NCBI RefSeq assembly: GCF_017948455.1
Contig: NZ_JAFFSU010000001.1
Span: 1,054,001-1,118,000, forward strand
Length of the DNA: 64,000 bases
Reading direction: 5' to 3'
Source: Streptomyces sp. GESEQ-4
Lineage (GTDB): Bacteria > Actinomycetota > Actinomycetes > Streptomycetales > Streptomycetaceae
Both the position numbers and the translations under genes were made by a program. Below the pieces are notes generated by a model. It saw only the letters and a program-made list of their open reading frames with translations, had not been told where the DNA came from and did no database searches. This document shows, in pieces, positions 1-8,253 of the stretch; the stretch's first letter is position 1, and each line of letters starts with the position of its first letter.

Positions 1-629
1 CCGACGGCATGACCGACATCGAGGCCGCCCTCGTCGAACCCCTGGCCACCCCCGTGCACGCCGTGGCGAAGGCCGGTGACCTCACCGGATGCACGGTCGT
101 CGTGCTCGGCGCCGGGCCCATCGGGCTGCTCGTCCTCGCCGCCGCCCGGCACGCGGGCGCCGCGAAGATCGCCGTCACCGATCTGCTGCCGGGCAAGCGG
201 GACCGCGCCCTGCGTCTCGGAGCCGACACGGCCCTGCCCGCCGACGCCACCGACCTTGCCGACCAGACCCGAGAAGCGCTCGGTGGACCGGTCGACGTCG
301 TCTTCGACTGCGTGGCCCGGGAGCAGTCCATGGCCCAGGCCATCGACCTGGTCACCAAGGGCGGCACGATCATCGTCGTCGGCGTCGGAGCCGCGGGCAC
401 CACGCCCATCCGGCTCGACCTGGTCCAGGACCGGGAGATCCGCATCGAGGGCACCCTGATGTACACCGGCGACGACTACCGCACCGCGATGTCGCTGATC
501 GCCGCGGGCGCCGTGGACACCGCCGAGATCGTCACCGCCACCTACCCGCTGGAGGACGCCGCCGAGGCCTTCGCCGCATCCGTCGACCCCGAGCAGGTCA
601 AGGTGCTGGTCACGGTGGACGGACCGTAG
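1..629 (+). CDS. Zinc-type alcohol/polyol dehydrogenase, C-terminal part
   Basis: The frame is open to the left edge (first full codon at base 3), so the gene begins outside the window and the ATG at 9 is internal. The visible part starts in the linker of medium-chain dehydrogenases (EPLATPVHAV) and continues into an NAD(P)-binding Rossmann domain with GAGPIG, followed by the typical GADTAL segment, a VVFDCV strand and the C-terminal helix region. The catalytic zinc ligands lie upstream and cannot be checked. Such proteins oxidise secondary alcohols, sugars or polyols. A DeoR regulator and a HAD phosphatase follow on the same strand after 70 bases, which fits a sugar or polyol catabolic operon. 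The substrate is not determinable. Confidence 0.85.
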   Translation, partial: DGMTDIEAALVEPLATPVHAVAKAGDLTGCTVVVLGAGPIGLLVLAAARHAGAAKIAVTDLLPGKRDRALRLGADTALPADATDLADQTREALGGPVDVVFDCVAREQSMAQAIDLVTKGGTIIVVGVGAAGTTPIRLDLVQDREIRIEGTLMYTGDDYRTAMSLIAAGAVDTAEIVTATYPLEDAAEAFAASVDPEQVKVLVTVDGP

Positions 630-699
630 CCCGAGGCCCGACCCGCACCGGCCCGTGTGGGAAACTGCCAGACCGGAGCTACCGGTAAGGAGGGGCGCC

Positions 700-1509
700 G
701 TGACCGCCCGTACGCGACTGTCACAGGCGGCCGTCGAGGAGCGGCGCCAAGCCGTGCTGCGCTATGTCGCCGACCATGGCGAGACCCGCATCGACGACCT
801 CGCCCGGCACTTCGACGTCAGTCTGATGACGATGCACCGGGACCTGGACGACCTCACCGGGCGGCATCTGCTGCGCAAGGAGCGCGGGCGGGCCGTCGCG
901 TTCCCCGCCCTCACCATGGAGACGGCCACCCGCTTCCGGGAGAACAGCGCCCTCGCGGCCAAGAACGCGCTGTGCGCGGCAGCCGCCGCCCGGATCAGGC
1001 CGGGCAATACCGTGCTCATGGAGGACTCGACCACCCTGTTCCCCCTCGTCCCGGCGCTGGCGGAGGTGGACCAGCTGCACGTCGTCACCAACTCGGTCGG
1101 CCTCGCACAGCGCCTCGGGTCCGCCGCCCCCGGGGTGCACGTCACCCTGCTGGGCGGCCACTACCGCGCCGACTTCAACTCCTGCACCGGCCCCACCGTC
1201 ACCCGCGCCCTGTCCCGGATCCGGGCCGACCTCGCCCTGATGTCCGCCACGGCCGTCCTGGAAGGACGCCTCTTCCACCCTCTGAACGACTACGTCGAGG
1301 TGAAGCTGGCCATGCTCGCCTCCGCCGAACAGGCGCTGCTCCTGGTGGACCACTCGAAGTTCGGCAAGACCGCCACGTACGCATACGGGTCCGTGGCCGA
1401 CTACCACACCGTCATCACCGACACCGGCACACCCGACGCGGAACTCGCGGCCATACGCGACCTCGGAGTCCCCGTCGAGACGGTCGAACCCGAAGAGTCC
1501 TCCCCGTGA
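700..1509 (+). CDS. DeoR-family transcriptional regulator
   Basis: A 269-residue protein. Residues about 10-65 form a DeoR helix-turn-helix (RIDDLARHFDVS, MHRDLDDL), followed by the sugar-phosphate-sensing domain with ALMSATAV and the conserved DHSKFGKTA near residue 225. The GTG start at 700 is chosen because TAAGGAGG lies just upstream at 686-693; an ATG at 655 in the same frame has no ribosome site. DeoR proteins usually repress sugar catabolic operons and are released by a phosphorylated sugar. It lies between the dehydrogenase and the HAD gene and overlaps the HAD gene by 4 bases (GTGA), so the genes are probably co-transcribed and the regulator is likely local. Confidence 0.88.
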   Translation: MTARTRLSQAAVEERRQAVLRYVADHGETRIDDLARHFDVSLMTMHRDLDDLTGRHLLRKERGRAVAFPALTMETATRFRENSALAAKNALCAAAAARIRPGNTVLMEDSTTLFPLVPALAEVDQLHVVTNSVGLAQRLGSAAPGVHVTLLGGHYRADFNSCTGPTVTRALSRIRADLALMSATAVLEGRLFHPLNDYVEVKLAMLASAEQALLLVDHSKFGKTATYAYGSVADYHTVITDTGTPDAELAAIRDLGVPVETVEPEESSP

Positions 1510-2243
1510 TCCACACCCTGTTCGAAACGCCCAGCGCCTACCGTCCCAGCGACGTCGAGATGGCCGAGCCCGTACCCGCGGTCCAGGCCGTCCTGTTCGA
1601 CTTCAGCAACACCATCTTCCAGATGATCGACCTGGAGACGTGGCTGCGCCGGGTCGCCTCCGCCACCGGCCGCCTCGCCTTGCTGGACGAGCCCTGCGCG
1701 GTGGCCGGAATCTCCGACCAGTTGCGCGCCGCCTTCCGGCTGCCCTCCGTCGTCGCCCTCCAGGAAGGACGGGATCTCTCTTCCGAACTGCACCGCCGCG
1801 CCATGTGGGGATGGTGGGGGCAGGTGGACTTCCTGCGCGGCGTGGAGGAGGCGGCCTACCGGGAACTCACCGCTCCGGACGCCTGGGTTCCGTATCCCGA
1901 CACCGAACCGGTCCTGCGTGCCCTGCGCCAGCGCGGACTGCGCATCGCCGTCGTCAGCGACTTCGCCTGGGACCTGCGCACCCACCTCGCCCACCACGGC
2001 CTTGACGCCTTGATCGACACCTGCGTGATCTCCTACGAGCAGGGCCGGGAAAAGCCCGACCCGCAGCTGTTCCTCAAAGCCTGCGCCGACCTCGGCGCGG
2101 ACCCCCGCGCCACCCTCATGGTCGGCGACAACCCGGTCCGCGACGGCGGCGCGGCCGCCTGCGGTCTACGCACCTACATCCTGCCGGCGGAACACCGCAC
2201 GGGAGAGCGCGGCCTGATGGATGTGCAGCGGCTCGTGATCTGA
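1506..2243 (+). CDS. HAD-superfamily hydrolase
   Basis: About 245 residues from the GTG at 1506, which overlaps the DeoR stop by 4 bases; an ATG at 1560 is a possible later start. HAD motifs are readable: motif I LFDFSNTIF, motif II VVSD, motif III around REKPDP (Lys), motif IV MVGDNPVRDG. In motif I the second acidic residue of the usual DxD is Ser (DFS), so the general acid/base is altered; a DFS-type motif I also occurs in other actinobacterial HAD proteins. The likely role is dephosphorylation of a sugar phosphate or other small phosphate made in the same operon. The substrate is unknown. Confidence 0.8.
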   Translation: MIHTLFETPSAYRPSDVEMAEPVPAVQAVLFDFSNTIFQMIDLETWLRRVASATGRLALLDEPCAVAGISDQLRAAFRLPSVVALQEGRDLSSELHRRAMWGWWGQVDFLRGVEEAAYRELTAPDAWVPYPDTEPVLRALRQRGLRIAVVSDFAWDLRTHLAHHGLDALIDTCVISYEQGREKPDPQLFLKACADLGADPRATLMVGDNPVRDGGAAACGLRTYILPAEHRTGERGLMDVQRLVI

Positions 2244-2247
2244 CCGA

Positions 2248-2264
2248 GCCGCCTTCATGGCGGC
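2248..2264. terminator. Short hairpin between convergent genes
   Basis: GCCGCC and GGCGGC separated by TTCAT form a 6-bp GC stem with a 5-base loop between the HAD gene and the convergent XRE gene. There is no U tract, as is common for Streptomyces terminators. It may terminate in both directions. Confidence 0.4.
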
Positions 2265-2276
2265 GGCCCGTCGCGG

Positions 2277-3158
2277 TCAGCCGGCGGGGGAGGAGGCCGG
2301 CAGGTGCTGGTCGGCGGCCCAGGAGGCGAGGATGCGGAGCCGTTCATGGGTGGGGGAGCCGGGCCCGGCGGTCCAGACGGTGAGGTGCTGGTCGGGGTCG
2401 GTGTTGGCGGTGAGGGTGTCCCAGTCGAGGACGAGTTCGCCGACGACGGGATGGTTGAGGGTCTTCGTGCCCACGGTGCGGGCGGCGACCTTGTGTTCGC
2501 CCCACCACTTGGCGAACTGACTGTCACGCGTGGACAGTTCACCGACCAGCTCGATCAGGCGGGGGTCCTCGGGATATTTCGCGGCCTCCATGCGCAGTTG
2601 GGCGACGGCGATATGCGCGGAGGTCTTCCAGTCGGCGTACAGGCTGCGCAGGGCAGGATCCGTGAAGATGAGCCGCGGGTAGTTGCGGTGTCTTTCCGGG
2701 ATGCGGGAGAAGTCGGTGACCAGGGCGGCGGCCAGCGCGTTCCAGGCCAGAATGTCTCCGCGCCGGCCCTGCACGATGGCCGGGGTGGCGGTGAGGTCGT
2801 CCAGGACCCGCTGAAGCTGCGGCTGGACCTTCTGCCGGCCGCGGCGCCGGGTGCGCGTGGTGGTCTTGCCCGCGAGCTGGAAGAGGTAGCCGCGCTCGTC
2901 GTCATCCAGATGGAGTACGCGGGCGAGGACGTCCAGCACGGGCGCTGACGCCTGCATGCGGCCCTGTTCGAGCCGGGTGTAGTAGTCGGTGCTGATGCTG
3001 GCGAGCTGGGCGACCTCCTCGCGGCGCAGCCCCTCCACCCGGCGGGGCCTGTCGCTCTCGGGCAGTCCGACCGTGCGCGGACTCAGCTCGGAGCGGCGCT
3101 TCTTGAGGAATTCTCCCAGCTCATTGAGGGGGACGTTGGCGGTCATACTCCCCAGCAT
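2277..3158 (-). CDS. XRE-family regulator with MmyB-like ligand domain
   Basis: A 293-residue protein. Residues about 15-85 are an XRE helix-turn-helix with the signature GLRREEVAQLASIS followed by DYYTRLEQGR. The remainder matches the MmyB-type ligand-binding domain (IVQGRRGDILAWNALAAAL, then a WAxxxLxxxxAxYPEDPRL-like core). These actinobacterial regulators are typically encoded beside and divergent from short-chain dehydrogenases, as here. A second ATG at 3146 gives 289 residues but has a purine-rich stretch too close to it. The intergenic region to the dehydrogenase at 3327 contains the palindrome at 3184-3199, repeated before the oxidase operon at 8254-8269. It probably controls both units. 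Confidence 0.88.
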   Translation of the reverse strand: MLGSMTANVPLNELGEFLKKRRSELSPRTVGLPESDRPRRVEGLRREEVAQLASISTDYYTRLEQGRMQASAPVLDVLARVLHLDDDERGYLFQLAGKTTTRTRRRGRQKVQPQLQRVLDDLTATPAIVQGRRGDILAWNALAAALVTDFSRIPERHRNYPRLIFTDPALRSLYADWKTSAHIAVAQLRMEAAKYPEDPRLIELVGELSTRDSQFAKWWGEHKVAARTVGTKTLNHPVVGELVLDWDTLTANTDPDQHLTVWTAGPGSPTHERLRILASWAADQHLPASSPAG

Positions 3159-3183
3159 GACACCGATCCCACCCCTGAAAGGG

Positions 3184-3199
3184 GGGAGAATTTACTCCC
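3184..3199. promoter_or_regulatory. Candidate MmyB-regulator operator, copy 1
   Basis: GGGAG-AATTTA-CTCCC is a 5-bp-arm palindrome with a 6-base spacer in the divergent region between the XRE gene and the dehydrogenase at 3327. A further half-site ACTCCCC lies at 3147-3153 across the regulator start. The same palindrome occurs at 8254-8269. Autoregulation plus control of the divergent operon is inferred. Confidence 0.6.
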
Positions 3200-3326
3200 A
3201 GGATGCTTCCCTCCCGGGATGAATTGCTCCACTTTTCGCGCCTGCCCTCGCGTATGAGGCTCGACCGTGAGCAGCCTTCCGACCTCGGCTGCGGCTCACC
3301 TACCCTCGCACCGAAGGAAGCACCCC

Positions 3327-4343
3327 ATGCGCGGAGCAGTCATCTACGCCCCCGGCGACGTGCGCTTCGAGAACCTCGACGACCCGAAGATCGTCCGGCC
3401 GACCGACGCGGTGATCCGCACGGTGGCCACCTGTGTGTGCGGCTCGGACCTGTGGCCGTACCGCGGCGCGGAACCCATCGGCGACCCGCACCCGATGGGG
3501 CACGAGTACGTCGGCATCGTCGAGGAAGTGGGCAGCGCGGTCGCGGGCGTCAGGCCGGGCCAGTTCGTCGTCGGCTCCTTCGCCACCTCGGACAACACCT
3601 GCGCCAACTGCCTGGCCGGCTGGCAGTCCAGCTGCCTGCACCGCGAGTTCATGAGCACCTGCCAGGCCGACCACGTCCGCATCCCCAACGCCGACGGCAC
3701 CCTGGTCGCCACCGACGAGCACCCGGACGCCGAGATGGTGCCGAGCCTGCTCGCCGTGTCCGACGTGATGGGCACCGGCTGGTACGCCGCCCTCGCCGCA
3801 GAGGTGAAGCCCGGCTCGACGGCTGTCGTGGTCGGTGACGGCGCGGTCGGCCTGTGCGGTGTCATCGCCGCCAAGGAACTCGGCGCGGAGCGGATCATCG
3901 CCATGAGCCGTCATGAGTCCCGGCAGGCGCTGGCTCTGGAGTTCGGCGCCACCGACATCGTGACCGAGCGCGGCGAGGACGGCGTCGCCCGCGTCAAGGA
4001 CCTCACCGGAGGGATCGGGGCGGACGCGGTGCTGGAGTGCGTCGGCACCGCCGAGTCGATGCGGCAGGCGCTGCGCTCGGCCCGGCCCGGCGGCAACGTC
4101 GGTTTCGTCGGCGTCCCGCACGAGGTGCAGATCGACGGCCAGGAGCTGTTCTTCTCCCACGTCGGCCTGCGCGGCGGCCCCGCCCCCGTCCGCCGCTACC
4201 TGCCCGACCTGATCGACCGCGTCCTGACCGGGCTGATCAACCCCGGCAAGGTCTTCGATCTCAGCCTGCCCCTGGACCAGGTCGCCGAGGGCTACCGGGC
4301 GATGGACGAGCGCCGCGCCATCAAGGCCCTGCTCAAGCCCTGA
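3327..4343 (+). CDS. Zinc-dependent alcohol dehydrogenase
   Basis: A 338-residue medium-chain dehydrogenase. The start at ATG 3327 follows a GAAGGA ribosome site; an in-frame ATG at 3267 is less supported. Catalytic-zinc region: CVCGSDLWPYRG (Cys) and GHEYVG (His, Glu). The structural-zinc lobe is reduced but keeps CANC and a later Cys. The NAD(P) domain carries VVGDGAVGLCG, a GxGxxG variant, and ends with the usual VAEGYRAMDERRAIKALL segment. It opens a same-strand run (dehydrogenase, SDR, lipoprotein, MFS, SDR, cupin) divergent from the XRE regulator. It likely oxidises or reduces an alcohol/aldehyde with NAD(P). The substrate is unknown. Confidence 0.88.
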   Translation: MRGAVIYAPGDVRFENLDDPKIVRPTDAVIRTVATCVCGSDLWPYRGAEPIGDPHPMGHEYVGIVEEVGSAVAGVRPGQFVVGSFATSDNTCANCLAGWQSSCLHREFMSTCQADHVRIPNADGTLVATDEHPDAEMVPSLLAVSDVMGTGWYAALAAEVKPGSTAVVVGDGAVGLCGVIAAKELGAERIIAMSRHESRQALALEFGATDIVTERGEDGVARVKDLTGGIGADAVLECVGTAESMRQALRSARPGGNVGFVGVPHEVQIDGQELFFSHVGLRGGPAPVRRYLPDLIDRVLTGLINPGKVFDLSLPLDQVAEGYRAMDERRAIKALLKP

Positions 4344-4379
4344 GCGCAGACGCCACCCCCACTCACCCAAGGACTGACC

Positions 4380-5045
4380 ATGACGACCTTCGCCCTTGTC
4401 GGCGCGGGCCCCGGCCTCGGGCTCGCCACGGCCCGCCGTTTCGGAGCCGCCGGCCACACCGTCGCCCTCATCGCCCGCAACGCGGAAAAGCTGGACGGCC
4501 TGACCGCCGGCCTCGCCCGTGACGACATCCAGGCGCGCGGGTTCACCGCCGACGTCCTGGACCTCGAGTCGCTGACCGCGGCTCTGTACGCGGCTGTGGC
4601 CGCCCTGGGGCCCATCGAGATCCTCCAGTACAGCCCGGTGCCGCGCGCCGACTTCATGAAGCCGGTCCTCGACACGAGCGCCGACGACCTCGACGCCCCG
4701 CTCGCCTTCTCCGTCAAGGGTGCCGTCGCCGGCGTGAACGCCGTACTGCCCGGCATGCGGGAACTCGGCCGCGGCACACTGCTGTTCGTCAACGGCTCCA
4801 GCGCCGTACGCCCCAACCCGAAGGTCGCCGGCACCTCGATCGCGTTCGCCGCCGAGAGCGCCTACGCCCGCATGCTGCACGACACGCTCGCCGGGGAGAA
4901 CATCCACGTCGCGCAGCTGATCATCCCGGGCGCGATCCGGCCCGACGCCGAGCACAGCAGCCCCGAGGTGCTGGCACAGCGGCTGTACGACATCCACCGG
5001 CAGCGGGACGGCTTCCGCCACTACGCCGAGCCCCTGCCCGACTAG
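4380..5045 (+). CDS. SDR-like protein lacking the canonical Tyr-Lys pair
   Basis: 221 residues, starting at ATG 4380. The N-terminus has a glycine-rich nucleotide-binding loop (GAGPGLGLA) and a typical SDR order of strands, and a Ser-containing strand (FVNGSSAV) that corresponds to the catalytic Ser. The following helix, where SDRs have Tyr-x-x-x-Lys, reads FAAESAYARM: Phe in place of Tyr and Ser in place of Lys by my alignment. It may therefore bind NAD(P) without canonical SDR chemistry, or use other residues. It lies 36 bases after the dehydrogenase and 14 bases before the lipoprotein gene, so it is very probably co-transcribed with them. Confidence 0.8.
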   Translation: MTTFALVGAGPGLGLATARRFGAAGHTVALIARNAEKLDGLTAGLARDDIQARGFTADVLDLESLTAALYAAVAALGPIEILQYSPVPRADFMKPVLDTSADDLDAPLAFSVKGAVAGVNAVLPGMRELGRGTLLFVNGSSAVRPNPKVAGTSIAFAAESAYARMLHDTLAGENIHVAQLIIPGAIRPDAEHSSPEVLAQRLYDIHRQRDGFRHYAEPLPD

Positions 5046-5059
5046 TCACAGGACGCCCC

Positions 5060-5578
5060 GTGAAACCGGTACCCCTTCCTGCTCTCGTCCGCGTGATCCC
5101 GGCCGCCACCCTGCTGGTGGTCGCGACCGCCTGCGCCAACGACTCCCCGTCCTCCTCACCCTCCGAGCCCGCGTCGTCGCAGACTCCGACAGCGCCGGCC
5201 GCCACCACATCACCCGCCAGGACAACCGCCATGAACATCCGGCTCACGCTCAACGGCCACCACATCGCCGCCACCCTGAACGACAGCCCCACCGCCCGCG
5301 ACTTCGCCGCCCAGCTTCCCCTCTCCCTGTCCCTGCGTGACCTCCACCAGGCCGAGAAGATCGCCGACCTGCCCCGCGAGCTGTCCACCTCCGGCGCCCC
5401 GGAAGGCGCCGACCCCAAGCCGGGTGACCTGGCGTACTACGCCCCCTGGAACCAACTCGCCACCTACTACCGCGACGCCCCCTACGCGGCCGGCCTGGTG
5501 CCCCTCGGGCACATGGCCGACGGTGGCACCGAGCAACTCGCCACCGCCGACGAGATCACCATCGAAGCCGCGCCCTGA
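5060..5578 (+). CDS. Cyclophilin-like fold lipoprotein
   Basis: 172 residues from GTG 5060. The N-terminus is a lipoprotein signal: Lys-containing start, hydrophobic run (IPAATLLVV) and lipobox ATAC near residue 26, then a Ser/Pro/Thr-rich linker of about 30 residues. From about residue 58 the domain MNIRLTLNGHHIAATLNDSP ... DFAAQLPLSLSLRDL ... PGDLAYYAPWNQLATYY ... LVPLGHM matches the cyclophilin-like fold family (COG2164 type), which is not known to have proline isomerase activity. In related loci this domain often accompanies oxidoreductases. Here it would be membrane-anchored outside the cell. Its molecular role is unknown. Confidence 0.8.
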   Translation: MKPVPLPALVRVIPAATLLVVATACANDSPSSSPSEPASSQTPTAPAATTSPARTTAMNIRLTLNGHHIAATLNDSPTARDFAAQLPLSLSLRDLHQAEKIADLPRELSTSGAPEGADPKPGDLAYYAPWNQLATYYRDAPYAAGLVPLGHMADGGTEQLATADEITIEAAP

Positions 5579-5683
5579 CCAGCTGGAACCGTCGAAGACC
5601 TGGCCGCGCCGTCCGCTGTCTGCCGCGACGGCTTCGCTCGCCACCACGATCCGCCGATTTCCACGCAAGGAGAGACCACACGT

Positions 5684-6940
5684 ATGCCTTCCGCGTCCGG
5701 GACCACCCCCGGCAAGCTCCCCTTCGTCGTCTGGGTGCTCGCCGCCGGCACGTTCCTGATGGGGACCACCGAGTTCGTCGTCGCGGGACTGCTGGCGGAG
5801 TTGGCCGTTGACCTCGGAGTCAGCGTCTCCCACGCCGGCCTGCTGATCACCGCCTTCGCCATCGGCATGATCGTCGGCGCGCCGACCATGGCCATGGCAA
5901 CGCTGCGCCTTCCTCAGCGCCGGACGCTGATCCTGGCCCTGTCCGTGTTCTGCCTCGGACATCTGGTCGCCGCCCTCAGCTCGTCCTTCACGATCGTCCT
6001 CATCGCCCGCGCCGTCACGGCCCTGGCCACCGGAGCGTTCTGGTCCGTCGGCTTCGTCGTCGCCACCACCGCCGCGGGCCCACGCAACGCCACCCGCGCG
6101 ACGGGCGTCATGATCGGCGGCCTGACCCTGGCCAACGTTGTCGGCGTGCCGATCGGCTCCTTCGCCGGCCAGTTCACCGGCTGGCGCGGACCCTTCTGGG
6201 CCCTGGCCGTCTTCTCCGGGCTGGCAGCCGTGTTCATCGGCCGCTTCATCCCGGCCCAGGAGCAGCGCGTCGAGGTGTCCATCCGGGCCGAGGTCCGGGC
6301 TCTGAGGCAAGGCCGGCTGTGGCTGGCGCTCGGTGCCGCGATGCTGATCATGGGTGGCGTTCTGGCGACGTACACCTATGTCACGCCGCTGCTGACCGAC
6401 CGCGCGGGCATCCCGGCGGGCGCCGTACCACTCGTCCTCATCGCGTTCGGCGTCGGCGCCCTGGGCGGCACCACCATCGGAGGCGGTCTGGGCGACCGGC
6501 GTCCGATGGCCACCACCATCGCGGCCGCCGCGGCCACCGCCCTGGTCCTGCTCCTGTTGATCCCGCTGTCCGCCAACGCGGTGACAGCCACTCTCCTCGT
6601 CTTTCTCATGGGCCTGACCGGCTTCACGGTCAACCCGGTCGTCACCGCCCTCGCCATGCGCTTCGCCGGCGACGCCCCCACCCTCACCTCGGCGCTGACC
6701 ACCTCCGCCTTCAACACCGGCATCGCCGCCGGATCGGCGATCGCCGGTACGGCGCTGGACTCCACCCTCGGCCTGACCGGCCCGCCCGTGGTCGGCACCG
6801 TCATCGCCGCCCTCACCCTGCTCCCGCTGATCGCCCTCGCTGTCCACGGCTCGTCCAACAAGGGCCGGATCGTGGCCCGGAGCGGCGCTCCGACGGACGT
6901 ACGACGCGACGAACCCGCGCGGGTGCCGTCGCAGTACTGA
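5684..6940 (+). CDS. MFS efflux transporter (DHA1 / Cmx-AraJ type)
   Basis: 418 residues with about 12 hydrophobic segments and the family signature near the N-terminus (GTFLMGTTEFVVAGLL). The loop between helices 2 and 3 carries RLPQRRT in the motif A position. GRNATRATGVM-like residues near 145 and the VGVPIGSFAGQ stretch are typical of the Cmx/CmrA, AraJ and NepI-type drug or nucleoside exporters. The start ATG follows AAGGAGAG. It is embedded in the oxidoreductase run, so it may export a substrate or product of those enzymes. Drug resistance is possible but not shown. Confidence 0.85.
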   Translation: MPSASGTTPGKLPFVVWVLAAGTFLMGTTEFVVAGLLAELAVDLGVSVSHAGLLITAFAIGMIVGAPTMAMATLRLPQRRTLILALSVFCLGHLVAALSSSFTIVLIARAVTALATGAFWSVGFVVATTAAGPRNATRATGVMIGGLTLANVVGVPIGSFAGQFTGWRGPFWALAVFSGLAAVFIGRFIPAQEQRVEVSIRAEVRALRQGRLWLALGAAMLIMGGVLATYTYVTPLLTDRAGIPAGAVPLVLIAFGVGALGGTTIGGGLGDRRPMATTIAAAAATALVLLLLIPLSANAVTATLLVFLMGLTGFTVNPVVTALAMRFAGDAPTLTSALTTSAFNTGIAAGSAIAGTALDSTLGLTGPPVVGTVIAALTLLPLIALAVHGSSNKGRIVARSGAPTDVRRDEPARVPSQY

Positions 6941-6963
6941 CACACGCCCGGATCCGTCCAGCC

Positions 6964-6989
6964 GGAGTCTGCCGGAATCCGGCGACTCC
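6964..6989. terminator. Hairpin after the MFS gene
   Basis: GGAGTC and GACTCC enclose GCCGG-AAT-CCGGC, giving an 11-bp stem with one unpaired T and a 3-base loop, 24 bases after the MFS stop and 25 bases before the next start. It could be a terminator, or a processing/attenuation site within the run. Confidence 0.45.
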
Positions 6990-7013
6990 CCGAACTGATG
7001 AGGACAACACGAC

Positions 7014-7781
7014 GTGAATCCCACGTACGACTTCACCGGTCAGGTCGCGCTCGTCACCGGAGCCGGCGCCGGTATGGGCCTGGCGACGGCGCGCGCGTTC
7101 GCCGCGTCCGGAGCCGCCGTCGCCCTGACCGACATCGACGAAGCCGCCCTGAAGACAGCCGCGAAGGAACTCACCGACGCCGGCCATCAAGCCCTCGCCC
7201 TCACCTGCGACGTCAGCGACGAGGACCAGGTCGCCGCCGCGGTCGACCGCACCGTGGAGACCTTCGGCCGCCTGGACATGGCCTACAACAACGCCGGCAT
7301 CCAGATCCCGCCCAGCGACGCCGCCGACGAACCCGCCGAACGGTTCGACCGCGTCAACGCCATCAACCTCCGCGGCGTATGGGCCTGCATGAAGCACGAG
7401 CTGCGGCACATGCGCGCCCAGGGCGGCGGCGCCATCGTCAACTGCTCCTCCCTCGGCGGCCTGGTCGGCCTGCCCGGCCGCGCCTCGTACCACGCCTCCA
7501 AACACGGAGTCATCGGCCTGACCACCAGCGCCGCCCTCGAATACGCCCCACGCGGCATCCGCGTCAACGCCGTCTGCCCCGGCACCATCGACACCCCCAT
7601 GGTCAGCGACATGATCGCCAAGGGGGAGCTCGACCGCGCCGAGGCCGAGGCCAACCAACCCATCAACCGGCTCGGCACCGCCGAGGAAATCGCCCAGGCG
7701 GTCCTGTGGCTGTGCAGCCCCGGGGCGGGCTTCGTCGTCGGCGCCGCCCTCCCCGTCGACGGCGGCTACGTCGCCCGCTAG
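7014..7781 (+). CDS. Classical SDR family oxidoreductase
   Basis: 255 residues from GTG 7014. All classical SDR features are present: TGAGAGMGLA cofactor loop, DIDE after strand 2 (suggesting NAD preference), NNAG, the SSLGG Ser, YHASKHG (Tyr and Lys), and PG after the active site. The C-terminus GAALPVDGGY is typical of 3-oxoacyl reductase-like and sugar dehydrogenase SDRs. It reduces or oxidises a hydroxyl/ketone; the substrate is unknown. It sits between the MFS gene and the cupin gene in the MmyB-controlled block. Confidence 0.88.
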   Translation: MNPTYDFTGQVALVTGAGAGMGLATARAFAASGAAVALTDIDEAALKTAAKELTDAGHQALALTCDVSDEDQVAAAVDRTVETFGRLDMAYNNAGIQIPPSDAADEPAERFDRVNAINLRGVWACMKHELRHMRAQGGGAIVNCSSLGGLVGLPGRASYHASKHGVIGLTTSAALEYAPRGIRVNAVCPGTIDTPMVSDMIAKGELDRAEAEANQPINRLGTAEEIAQAVLWLCSPGAGFVVGAALPVDGGYVAR

Positions 7782-7819
7782 GGACAGCCCCCATACCAAA
7801 CAGAGCTCAGAGAGACACC

Positions 7820-8236
7820 ATGGAATTCATCGAGCAGCAGCCCAGCAGCAAGGCCCCGGCGGACTGGTTCACCGGCGACGTGTGGTGGGACGTCATCGTG
7901 GCCGGCCAGGAGCCCTCCCGGATGCGCGCCAACCTGGTCCGCTTCTCACCGGGCGCCCGCACCCACTGGCACTCCCACGCCCTCGGCCAGACCCTGCACA
8001 TCGTTTCCGGCGTCGCCCTCATCGGCACCCGGGACGGCACCGTCTTCGAAGCCCACCCCGGCGACACCGTCGCCTGCCCGCCGAACGAGGAGCACTGGCA
8101 CGGAGCCGCCCCGGACCGGTTCATGGAACACATCGCCCTGTGGGAGGGCACGGGCGACGGCACCCCCGAGACCGCCTGGGCGGAGCCGGTCACCGACCAG
8201 CAGTACAAGGGCCCCCGCATCACCCGCAACCAGTGA
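7820..8236 (+). CDS. Cupin-domain protein
   Basis: 138 residues from ATG 7820. The single cupin barrel is clear: motif 1 is PGARTHWHSHALGQTLHIVSG (two His with a following Gln/His), motif 2 is PGDTVACPPNEEHWHG. Metal-binding His residues are conserved. Relatives include small quercetinase-like and hydroxynitrile-lyase-like cupins often annotated in oxidoreductase operons. Last gene before the second operator and the oxidase operon. Function in this pathway is unknown; metal-dependent lyase, isomerase or oxygenase activity is possible. Confidence 0.85.
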   Translation: MEFIEQQPSSKAPADWFTGDVWWDVIVAGQEPSRMRANLVRFSPGARTHWHSHALGQTLHIVSGVALIGTRDGTVFEAHPGDTVACPPNEEHWHGAAPDRFMEHIALWEGTGDGTPETAWAEPVTDQQYKGPRITRNQ

Positions 8237-8253
8237 CACCGGCTCACCAAGGG

